From the NCBI GenBank assembly GCA_905210995.1, contig CAJLZE010000063.1, forward strand, positions 1 to 12,491: DNA of 12,491 nucleotides, in the 5' to 3' direction. This stretch comes from an uncultured Anaerotruncus sp. Lineage in GTDB: Bacteria; Bacillota; Clostridia; Oscillospirales; CAG-272. Of the stretch, positions 7,042 through 12,491 are shown piece after piece (within the stretch, counting starts at the first letter, position 1; each line of letters begins with the position of its first letter). The position numbers were made by a program, and so were the translations under genes. The notes beneath the pieces are model-generated. The model worked only from the letters and a program-made list of their open reading frames with translations. It had not been told where the DNA came from and did no database searches.

Positions 7042-8268
7042 ATGTCAAAAAACAACACAGACATTGATTCATATAAATTCCGGCATCTTACGACGTCGGA
7101 ATCCGACCTCGACCAGTACAACGCCCTGCTGCGATACGCATTTCAGGTCACCGAGCAGGATCTTTCCGAGACAGGATGGCGCGACGATGAGATAAAGCAG
7201 TCGAAATTCCCCGTCCTTCAGCGTGCAAACGTACTCGGCTGCTTCGACGGCAAGACCCTCATCTCGCAGTTTGCGGTATACCCGCTCGATATGAATATAT
7301 ACGGCACGGTCTTTCCAGTCGGGTTCGTAACGAGCGTATGCACATACCCCGAGTATTCCGGCAGAGGCATCATGAAGAGGCTCATGATACAGAGCCTCAC
7401 AAATATGCGCAGCAGCGGCCGCTCGTTTGCGCTTCTGTATCCGTACTCCATCCCGCTTTATCATAGGCTCGGATGGGAGATCGTTTCCAATAAGATATCA
7501 TATGTGGTCAAAGACCGCCAGCTCCCGCGCAAGTCTGCCGTGGAGGGCTACGTGCGCCGCGTAGATTGGGATAACGAGGATTTTCACAACCTTCACACCG
7601 CATTCGCAACGGTAACTCACGGCTGTCTTTTCCGCAATGCGCTCGCATGGGAGGAATACTGGCGCTGGGACGAGGACGACACATACGTTGCGGTATATTA
7701 TGATAAGGATCACAAACCCTGCGGGTATATGGTATACCTTATCAAATCCGACATCATGCACATCAAGGAAATGATCTATCTCACCCGCGAAGCACACAAC
7801 GGACTTTGGGAATACATACGCGCTCACGAGTCGATGGTCGACGAAATAAGAGGAAACACATATTTCAGCGAACCGATCGCCTTCGAGATGGACGACGGTG
7901 ATATAAAGGAAATGATACGCCCGTATTGTATGGGGCGCATCACCGACGTCGAGCAGTTCTTCCGCAAGTACCCCTGCGACCCGGACGAAAAACCTACCGT
8001 TGTGGCATTCGATCTTACTGACGACCTGCTGCCATGGAACAACCGCGTGATAAACGTTCTTTTCAAGGACGGCAGATGCAGCATTACCGACGCCCCTGCC
8101 GAAGTGCATGTGAAAATGACCATAGCATCCCTCACAACACTGCTGCTCGGGTATAAGACCGCAGAACGTCTCTACGAAATGGAGCGTATAGAAAGCACAT
8201 GGGAGGATGCCGAACGCCTCGATGATCTTCTCTGGCACAAGATACCCTACATTTCTGACTATATCTGA
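7042..8268 (+). CDS. GNAT-family N-acetyltransferase, Eis-like
   Basis: A 408-residue protein with the Eis architecture: N-terminal GNAT domain, middle GNAT-like domain and C-terminal SCP2-like domain. The acetyl-CoA site is VTSVCTYPEYSGRGIMKRLM (96-115), with the R/Q-x-x-G/A pyrophosphate loop as S106-G107-R108-G109. FALLYPYSIPLYHRLGWE (129-146) matches the Eis-family segment at the end of the GNAT core. The middle domain spans roughly 150-290, and the C-terminal part (about 300-408) has the alternating strands and TIASLTTLLLGYKTAERL pattern of SCP2-like domains. The family acetylates amines of diverse small molecules, including aminoglycosides in some members, and the Clostridia homologues are mostly of unknown substrate. 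AAGGAGA sits 6 bases before the ATG. It lies 73 bases after the DeoR gene on the same strand, probably co-transcribed. Whether it belongs to the amino-compound pathway is open. Confidence 0.88.
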   Translation: MSKNNTDIDSYKFRHLTTSESDLDQYNALLRYAFQVTEQDLSETGWRDDEIKQSKFPVLQRANVLGCFDGKTLISQFAVYPLDMNIYGTVFPVGFVTSVCTYPEYSGRGIMKRLMIQSLTNMRSSGRSFALLYPYSIPLYHRLGWEIVSNKISYVVKDRQLPRKSAVEGYVRRVDWDNEDFHNLHTAFATVTHGCLFRNALAWEEYWRWDEDDTYVAVYYDKDHKPCGYMVYLIKSDIMHIKEMIYLTREAHNGLWEYIRAHESMVDEIRGNTYFSEPIAFEMDDGDIKEMIRPYCMGRITDVEQFFRKYPCDPDEKPTVVAFDLTDDLLPWNNRVINVLFKDGRCSITDAPAEVHVKMTIASLTTLLLGYKTAERLYEMERIESTWEDAERLDDLLWHKIPYISDYI

Positions 8269-8278
8269 TGTCCGAAAA

Positions 8279-8356
8279 TGCAAGAACGCTTGCAATATTA
8301 TCCGAAAAACGCAAAAAAGACGCTCGAATTTGCAATTTCGTATTGACAAGTTGCAA
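8279..8356. promoter_or_regulatory. Three TTGCAA sites upstream of the transporter promoter
   Basis: The self-complementary hexamer TTGCAA occurs at 8290-8295, 8330-8335 and 8351-8356. Start-to-start distances of 40 and 21 bases are close to whole helical turns. The first copy overlaps a larger dyad, TGCAAG (8279-8284) and CTTGCA (8289-8294) with a 4-base centre. The third lies between the -35 and -10 boxes, where a bound protein would block polymerase. This looks like an operator array, but no cognate regulator is identified. Confidence 0.35.
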
Positions 8357-8371
8357 AACACGTTGTATAAT
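8343..8371 (+). promoter_or_regulatory. Perfect SigA-type promoter of the ABC transporter operon
   Basis: TTGACA (8343-8348) and TATAAT (8366-8371) are exact consensus with a 17-base spacer. Transcription should begin near 8378, about 57 bases before the ATG of the binding-protein gene. Confidence 0.87.
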
Positions 8372-8389
8372 GTTGTCGTTTTAAGATAA

Positions 8390-8419
8390 AGCCGCACTGC
8401 GGTGCGGCTATTTTTATTT
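8390..8419 (+). terminator. Terminator-like hairpin in the transporter leader
   Basis: AGCCGCAC and GTGCGGCT form an 8-base GC-rich stem around the tetraloop TGCG (8390-8409), followed at once by ATTTTTATTT. It lies about 12 bases after the predicted transcription start and directly before the AGGAG of the first transporter gene. It could stop read-through from the acetyltransferase gene, attenuate the transporter operon, or protect the mRNA 5' end. No leader peptide or antiterminator partner is visible. Confidence 0.5.
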
Positions 8420-8434
8420 CAGGAGCGACACATT

Positions 8435-9409
8435 ATGAAAACCACTTTAAAAAAGATCGCGTCGGCTGCTCTTGCGCTGACACTCACTGCATTCTGCTTT
8501 GCCGGCTGCCAAAGCGGAAAAAAGGACGGCACATACACTGTCGGCATCTGTCAGCTTGCCCAGCACGAGGCGCTCGACGCCGCGACCGAGGGCTTTAAAA
8601 AGGCTCTTACCGACAAGCTCGGCGACAAGGTGAAGTTTGATCTTCAGAACGCCTCCGGCGAGGCGACCAACTGCACAACGATATGCGCCAAATTCGTCTC
8701 GGATAAGGTCGATCTCATCATGGCAAACGCCACCGGAGCGCTAAGCGCTGCCGCACAGGCGACCGACAGCATCCCGATCGTAGCAACATCTGTGACCGAC
8801 TTTGCAACGGCCCTCGGTATAAGCGATTGGAGCGGCAAGACCGACTTCAACGTCACCGGCACATCCGACCTTGCACCGCTTGACAGACAGGCAGCAATGA
8901 TAAAGGAGCTCGTGCCATCGGCAAAGACCGTAGGCATCCTCTATTGCTCCTCCGAACCGAACTCCAAATATCAGGCAAATGTAATTGCGGGTCACCTGAA
9001 AACGCTCGGGCTCACCTGCAAAGAATTCACCTTTGTTGACACCAACGACGTTACAGCCGTAACAACACAGGCTTCCGACGAATGCGATGTGATATTCGCA
9101 CCGACCGACAACACCGTCGCGTCAAACGGCACGGCGATAAACAACGTGCTTGAACCCAAAAAGATCCCGCTCATCTCGGGCGAGGAAGGCATTTGCCGCA
9201 AATGCGGCGTCGCAACGCTTGCCATCAGCTATTATGACATCGGATACAAGGCGGGTGAAATGGCTTACGAAATACTTGTCAACGGTAAGGATCCCGCGAA
9301 AATGGACATTCAGTACGCAACAGGGCTTACCGAAAAGTATATGCCCGAACGCTGCACGCAGCTCGGCATAACGGTACCCGAAGGATACGAAGCGCTTTCT
9401 GCCGATTAA
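8435..9409 (+). CDS. ABC transporter substrate-binding lipoprotein (TrpX / ABC_sub_bind type)
   Basis: A 324-residue lipoprotein. MKTTLKKIASAALALTL is the signal peptide and FCFAGC the lipobox-like site (Cys25). The mature domain matches the ABC_sub_bind family: YTVGICQLAQHEALDAA at its start, then FVSDKVDLIMANATGA and DSIPIVATSVTD in lobe 1, LVPSAKTVGILYCSSEPNS at the hinge, and CDVIFAPTDNTVAS and KKIPLISGEEG in lobe 2. Characterised relatives (pneumococcal TrpX, clostridial CD0873) bind tryptophan or tyrosine, so an aromatic amino acid is the best guess for the ligand. The start at 8435 is chosen over an in-frame ATG at 8402, because AGGAG (8421-8425) sits 9 bases upstream and the signal peptide begins properly there, whereas 8402 lies inside the leader hairpin. 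Permease and ATPase genes follow. Confidence 0.93.
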   Translation: MKTTLKKIASAALALTLTAFCFAGCQSGKKDGTYTVGICQLAQHEALDAATEGFKKALTDKLGDKVKFDLQNASGEATNCTTICAKFVSDKVDLIMANATGALSAAAQATDSIPIVATSVTDFATALGISDWSGKTDFNVTGTSDLAPLDRQAAMIKELVPSAKTVGILYCSSEPNSKYQANVIAGHLKTLGLTCKEFTFVDTNDVTAVTTQASDECDVIFAPTDNTVASNGTAINNVLEPKKIPLISGEEGICRKCGVATLAISYYDIGYKAGEMAYEILVNGKDPAKMDIQYATGLTEKYMPERCTQLGITVPEGYEALSAD

Positions 9410-9430
9410 TTTATCCCCCACAAACCAACA

Positions 9431-9473
9431 AAGCGGTAAAAGGGCAACGTCGCACATTGCCTTTTTACCGTTT
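9431..9473 (+). other. Long intercistronic hairpin between binding-protein and permease genes
   Basis: Arms at 9431-9447 and 9457-9473 pair over 17 positions with two G-U pairs, around a 9-base loop. Only TTT ends the right arm, so it is a poor terminator. It more likely stabilises the 3' end of the binding-protein message or partly attenuates transcription, giving more binding protein than membrane components, as is common in ABC operons. The structure is seen directly; the role is inference. Confidence 0.6.
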
Positions 9474-9498
9474 AATGTCAACAAGGAATGGATTAAAA

Positions 9499-10413
9499 AT
9501 GCTTGAATTTCTGCAATCGCTGCCGTCGCCGATCGCCCAGGGTATGATCTGGGGCATAATGGCGATCGGTGTATACATCACATACAAGATACTTGACCTC
9601 GCCGACCTGACAGTGGACGGCTCGTTTGCTACGGGTGGCGCAGTTCTCGTAGTTCTTACGACAGCCGGCGTAAATATTTATCTCGCCCTTGCCGCGGCAT
9701 TTCTTGCGGGATGCTTGGCCGGACTCGCTACCGGTATATTTCACACGAAATTCGGTATTCCCGCGATCCTTGCGGGCATTCTGACGCAGCTTGCGCTATA
9801 TTCACTCAACCTCCGAATAATGAGCGGCAGAGCAAATGTACCGATAAGCTGGAGAAATTATTCTCTGATAGTGTCGTCAAAAAGCGACGTTCTTCCCCGC
9901 ACCATCGCCGTATGCACGATCTTTATAGTAGCCCTCATCGGGATACTTTATTGGTTTTTCGGCACCGAGCTCGGCTTTTCAATACGCGCGACCGGCTGCA
10001 ACCAGGCAATGGCGCGTGCCAACGGCATAAACACCGATTCACGCAAGACGATGGGACTTGTGATCTCCAACGGTATAGTTGCGCTTTCAGGAGCGCTTCT
10101 TGCGCAATTTCAGGGCAACGCAGACGTCAATATGGGACGCGGAGCCATCGTTACCGGTCTCGCCGCAGTAATAATCGGCGAAGTTATTTTTTCAAAGATA
10201 TTCGTCAACTTTGCGCTGCGGCTCGTCTCGGTTGTCATCGGATCGGTCATCTACTATATAGTGATAACCTTCGTGCTCAAGCTCGGGCTTAACGCCAACG
10301 ACCTCAAGATGCTCTCCGCGCTGATCGTTGCGCTATTCCTTGCGGTCCCTTATTGGAAGAGCAAGCTCCGTACAAAGGGAGCGAAAAAAGAAGGAGGCGC
10401 AAAAAATGTCTGA
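9499..10413 (+). CDS. ABC transporter permease (TrpY-like, BPD_transp_2 type)
   Basis: A 304-residue membrane protein with about eight hydrophobic segments: roughly 13-32, 45-57, 59-80, 86-103, 135-154, 184-203, 218-258 (two segments) and 268-284. The conserved early motif LDLADLTVDGSFATGGA (32-48) and the cytoplasmic coupling loop ELGFSIRATGCNQAMARANG (157-176) are typical of the branched-chain/TrpY-type permeases. The C-terminus is short and basic (KSKLRTKGAKKEG). An upstream in-frame ATG at 9457 lies in the right arm of the hairpin. The start at 9499 is preferred because AAGGA lies 11 bases before it. The 3' end overlaps the ATPase gene by 8 bases, and the Shine-Dalgarno of that gene lies inside this one. 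It forms the transmembrane pore of the importer. Confidence 0.92.
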   Translation: MLEFLQSLPSPIAQGMIWGIMAIGVYITYKILDLADLTVDGSFATGGAVLVVLTTAGVNIYLALAAAFLAGCLAGLATGIFHTKFGIPAILAGILTQLALYSLNLRIMSGRANVPISWRNYSLIVSSKSDVLPRTIAVCTIFIVALIGILYWFFGTELGFSIRATGCNQAMARANGINTDSRKTMGLVISNGIVALSGALLAQFQGNADVNMGRGAIVTGLAAVIIGEVIFSKIFVNFALRLVSVVIGSVIYYIVITFVLKLGLNANDLKMLSALIVALFLAVPYWKSKLRTKGAKKEGGAKNV

Positions 10414-11218
10414 CGCAAGACCTATGCTTGAAATAAGCGGCGTGCACAAAACCTTCAACGCCGGAACGATAAATGAGAAAAAGGCGCTCAGCGGGATCGA
10501 TCTTGTTCTTAACAAGGGCGATTTCGTCACGGTTATAGGCGGAAACGGCGCGGGCAAATCCACACTTCTCAATCTGATAACAGGTGTCTTCCCCGCCGAC
10601 TGCGGCAAAATAACAATAGACGGCACCGATGTGACACGGCTTCCCGAATACAAGCGTGCCAAATACCTCGGGAGAGTTTTCCAAGATCCCATGACAGGCA
10701 CCGCTGCGGATATGCAGATCGAGGAAAACCTTGCACTAGCCTCAAGACGCGGCAAGCGCCGCACGCTGCTCAACGGCATAACCAAAAAAGAAAAAGAACA
10801 TTACAAAGAGCTTCTGAAAATGCTTGACCTCGGGCTTGAGGAACGTTTGACCTCAAAAGTCGGGCTGCTTTCGGGCGGTCAACGCCAGGCGATAACTCTG
10901 CTCATGTCAACAATGAACAACCCTAAGATACTTCTTCTCGACGAGCACACCGCAGCGCTTGACCCGCAGACCGCCGCCAAAGTGCTGAAGCTGACCGACG
11001 AGCTGATCCGCGACGGCAACATCACTACAATGATGATAACACACAACATGAAGGATGCCATCCGCCTCGGGAACCGCCTGATAATGATGTATGAGGGTAA
11101 GATAATCTACGACATTTCCGGTGAGGACAAGAAAAATCTTCATGTGTCAGACCTGTTGGCACTCTTCGAAAAAGCAAGCAACGGCGAATTCGCCAACGAC
11201 AGAATGCTGCTTTCATAA
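10406..11218 (+). CDS. ABC transporter ATP-binding protein (TrpZ-like)
   Basis: A 270-residue cytoplasmic ATPase with every motif intact: Walker A GGNGAGKST (45-53), Q-loop Gln93 in RVFQDPMTGT, signature LSGGQRQ (155-161), Walker B ILLLDE (175-180), D-loop AALDPQT and H-loop His213 in MITHNM. The early stretch VHKTFNAGTINEKKAL and the 'FQDPMTGTAADMQIEENLALA' region, here with a normal Q-loop, are characteristic of ATPases paired with ABC_sub_bind proteins. The start at 10406 follows AAGGAGG (10391-10397) by 8 bases. A longer in-frame extension to 10328 would lie entirely within the permease gene and adds a basic stretch absent from the family. It powers the importer formed with the two preceding gene products. 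The operon ends after it at a strong hairpin. Confidence 0.95.
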   Translation: MSDARPMLEISGVHKTFNAGTINEKKALSGIDLVLNKGDFVTVIGGNGAGKSTLLNLITGVFPADCGKITIDGTDVTRLPEYKRAKYLGRVFQDPMTGTAADMQIEENLALASRRGKRRTLLNGITKKEKEHYKELLKMLDLGLEERLTSKVGLLSGGQRQAITLLMSTMNNPKILLLDEHTAALDPQTAAKVLKLTDELIRDGNITTMMITHNMKDAIRLGNRLIMMYEGKIIYDISGEDKKNLHVSDLLALFEKASNGEFANDRMLLS

Positions 11219-11229
11219 ACATGGCACAA

Positions 11230-11276
11230 AACCTGCAAGCCGCAGCTGCGCAAATGCGCGCTGCGGCTTGCAGGTT
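11230..11276. terminator. Bidirectional hairpin between convergent transporter and rsmA genes
   Basis: A 17-base perfect inverted repeat (11230-11246 and 11260-11276, outer bases AACCTGCAAG and CTTGCAGGTT) encloses an inner GCGC-AAAT-GCGC stem, making one very stable hairpin. On the plus strand it is followed by ATTTATTT, on the minus strand by TTTTG. It starts 11 bases after the ATPase stop. On the other side it includes the first two transcribed bases of the rsmA stop codon region, so both genes share it. Confidence 0.8.
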
Positions 11277-12147
11277 ATTTATTTCGGGCAACGAGGTCGG
11301 AGATAATATCCGAAAGATGTACAAAATCCTCGGTCGAAAGACGCTCGCCGCGGATGTCAGGCGCAAATCCCGCCGACTTTACCGCCTCGGTGAGTTCCGA
11401 CTTGGAAAGCTCTCCGAAGCCCGCCGACAGTGCGTTCGGCAGCGTTTTGCGGCGCTGACCGAATGCAGCACGCAGAGTGCGGAAGAATATTTCCTCGTTC
11501 CTCGGTACATAAGGCTTCTGCTTGTAAAGATCAATGCGAACGACGGTGGAATCCACCTTGGGCGGCGGCAGAAATTTATCAGATGTCACTTCAAAAAGTC
11601 TGTGAGTCACTCCGAAATAACCGAGGTATGCAGTGACCGAACCGTATGCGGAAGTTCCGGGTGCCGCCACCAGACGGTCGGCGACCTCCGACTGTATCAT
11701 GACCGTTATCGATTCGAACGGCAGACGGCTGTCGAGCAGTGCAAGAAGTATCGGCGTCGTGATGTAGTACGGGAGGTTGGCGCACACAGAAACACCACCG
11801 CGCTCAAAAGCCGGGCGCAGCAGCGCCTCAAGATCGGTTTTCATAATATCTCCGCAGACAAGCTCAACATTGCCGTAACTGCCGAGAACATATTTCAAAA
11901 GCGGTACAAGACCGCGGTCGATCTCAACTGCGACCACATTGCCGTATCTTTTTGCCAGCTCGACCGTGAGCGCACCTGCTCCCGCGCCGATCTCAAGCAC
12001 AGTCGCCGGACGGCCGGCACCGCATGCCTCGGCGATATTTTCTACCGCCGTACTGTCGGTAAGAAAGTTCTGCCCCCATTCCTTTCTGAAGGTAAGACCG
12101 AACATATTCATCAGTTCCCTGACATATCCCGCATCGCAAAGATCCAT
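11275..12147 (-). CDS. rsmA: 16S rRNA (adenine1518-N6/adenine1519-N6)-dimethyltransferase RsmA (KsgA)
   Basis: A 290-residue SAM-dependent methyltransferase that dimethylates two adjacent adenines in the 3' terminal helix of 16S rRNA during small-subunit maturation. Motifs, numbered from the ATG at 12147: KEWGQNFL (22-29) binding SAM, EIGAGAGALT (52-61), VEID (74-77), GDIM (99-102), the catalytic NLPYYITTP (124-132), QSEVADRL (152-159), FLPPPKVDS (192-200) and AFGQRRKTL (228-236). Length fits the family (about 270-300). Start choice is uncertain. The ATG at 12147 has GGTG 11 bases upstream, while an in-frame GTG at 12168 would add seven residues and has GGGGAAG before it. No usual neighbour such as rnmV is visible. 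It is convergent with the transporter operon, and its stop codon TAA lies at the edge of the shared hairpin. Confidence 0.95.
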   Translation of the reverse strand: MDLCDAGYVRELMNMFGLTFRKEWGQNFLTDSTAVENIAEACGAGRPATVLEIGAGAGALTVELAKRYGNVVAVEIDRGLVPLLKYVLGSYGNVELVCGDIMKTDLEALLRPAFERGGVSVCANLPYYITTPILLALLDSRLPFESITVMIQSEVADRLVAAPGTSAYGSVTAYLGYFGVTHRLFEVTSDKFLPPPKVDSTVVRIDLYKQKPYVPRNEEIFFRTLRAAFGQRRKTLPNALSAGFGELSKSELTEAVKSAGFAPDIRGERLSTEDFVHLSDIISDLVARNK

Positions 12148-12199
12148 ATAAAAAGACACACCTTTCACGCACGGGCACTTCCCCGCACTTTCGACAGTA

Positions 12200-12238
12200 A
12201 TTATACATTATTTTATCATAACAGGCGACTGAAATCAA
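12200..12238 (-). promoter_or_regulatory. Probable promoter of rsmA
   Basis: On the minus strand TTGATT (12238-12233) and TAAAAT (12215-12210) are separated by 17 bases. A perfect TATAAT also lies at 12205-12200 but has no good -35 box at the right distance. Either could drive rsmA; both lie in an AT-rich stretch upstream of its start. Confidence 0.4.
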
Positions 12239-12286
12239 TACCGGATAAATATTTTTTCTTTTACTTCGATTTTTTCCGAAAAGGGC

Positions 12287-12315
12287 TTGAAAAATCGCCC
12301 GTGATATGATATAAT
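12287..12315 (+). promoter_or_regulatory. Promoter of the tRNA-Ser gene
   Basis: TTGAAA (12287-12292) and TATAAT (12310-12315) have a 17-base spacer. The start would be near 12322, about 27 bases before the mature tRNA 5' end. The short leader contains a small dyad, GTTGA and TCAAC (12322-12335). Confidence 0.78.
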
Positions 12316-12348
12316 ACTGCCGTTGAGCATTCAACACCAACTGAATAC

Positions 12349-12437
12349 GGAGGGATATCGAAGTGGTCATAACGGGGCTGACTCGAAATCAGTTTGCGCG
12401 CAAGCGCACAAGGGTTCGAATCCCTTTCCCTCCGCCA
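12349..12437 (+). tRNA. tRNA-Ser, anticodon CGA
   Basis: An 89-base class II tRNA with encoded CCA. The acceptor stem GGAGGGA pairs perfectly with TCCCTCC, followed by discriminator G and CCA. The anticodon loop CTCGAAA (12382-12388) puts CGA at 12384-12386, closed by GCTGA and TCAGT. The long variable arm TGCGC-GCAA-GCGCA is the serine identity element. The T arm AAGGG-TTCGAAT-CCCTT is canonical. It decodes UCG serine codons. It is transcribed alone from its own promoter. Confidence 0.96.
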
Positions 12438-12440
12438 AAT

Positions 12441-12484
12441 AATCAGCCGGATTCCGGTTTTCCGGGTTCGGCTGATTCATATTT
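12441..12484 (+). terminator. Probable terminator after tRNA-Ser
   Basis: AATCAGCCG (12441-12449) pairs with CGGCTGATT (12469-12477), and inside it CCGG-TTTT-CCGG makes a second stem across a small asymmetric internal loop. The following CATATTTATG is only modestly T-rich. Position 3 bases after the CCA end supports a terminator role. Confidence 0.6.
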
Positions 12485-12491
12485 ATGTCAC

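Noticed and set aside
8372..8434. T-box or tryptophan-type riboswitch before the transporter operon
   Set aside because: The leader is only about 57 bases and has no T-box bulge sequence, specifier domain or leader peptide.
8402..8434. Earlier start for the binding lipoprotein at 8402
   Set aside because: That codon lies in the leader hairpin with no Shine-Dalgarno site. The ATG at 8435 has AGGAG at 9 bases and begins a proper signal peptide.
11221..12309. A 362-codon plus-strand open frame covering rsmA and its promoter region
   Set aside because: It lies opposite a clear rsmA, begins inside the terminator region and encodes an Arg/His/Cys-rich sequence resembling no known protein.
12347..12360. 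GGAGGG as a ribosome binding site for a downstream gene
   Set aside because: It is the acceptor stem of the tRNA-Ser gene, and no open frame follows.
1..12491. CRISPR arrays, insertion sequences, phage or integrase genes
   Set aside because: No regularly spaced direct repeats, terminal inverted repeats with a transposase, or recombinase motifs are visible. The tRNA-Ser gene shows no adjacent integrase, although the window ends 54 bases after it.

Overview
This 12.5-kb window looks like chromosomal DNA of a low-to-moderate GC Gram-positive anaerobe (Bacillota, probably class Clostridia, perhaps a gut species). The basis is the strong AGGAGG-type ribosome binding sites, textbook TTGACA-17-TATAAT promoters, lipoprotein-anchored ABC binding proteins, a transporter related to TrpXYZ and a tRNA gene with encoded CCA. 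The placement is inference; nothing in the window fixes a genus. There are no insertion sequences, integrases, phage genes or CRISPR repeats, and no gene-free stretch exceeds 300 bases. The largest gap (5856-6137) is a divergent promoter region.

Left half (1-5855, minus strand): one probable operon read right to left. Its order is a sugar-type solute-binding lipoprotein, two Gfo/Idh/MocA-family NAD(P)-dependent oxidoreductases (overlapping by ATGA), a long class III PLP aminotransferase and the start of an FGGY-family carbohydrate kinase that runs off the window. Gaps are 26, -4, 20 and 4 bases, so translation is probably coupled. Together they suggest uptake of a sugar, cyclitol or amino-sugar-like compound, oxidation at a carbon, transamination or deamination, and phosphorylation. 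The substrate is not evident. No transport permease or ATPase for the binding protein is visible here.

Middle (5856-8268): a divergently transcribed DeoR-family regulator faces the catabolic operon. Both directions start from perfect-consensus promoters, and the region between them carries repeated TCGGTC half-sites and a dyad, as expected of a repressor-controlled switch. The regulator is followed, without a visible terminator, by an Eis-like GNAT acetyltransferase.

Right half (8269-11218, plus strand): a three-gene ABC transporter operon (binding lipoprotein, permease, ATPase) of the ABC_sub_bind/TrpXYZ type, probably importing an aromatic amino acid. It has its own perfect promoter, three TTGCAA sites, a terminator-like hairpin in the leader and a long hairpin between the first two genes.

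Right end (11219-12491): a strong hairpin separates the transporter from the convergent rsmA (16S rRNA dimethyltransferase). Divergent from rsmA is a single tRNA-Ser(CGA) gene with its own promoter and a downstream hairpin.
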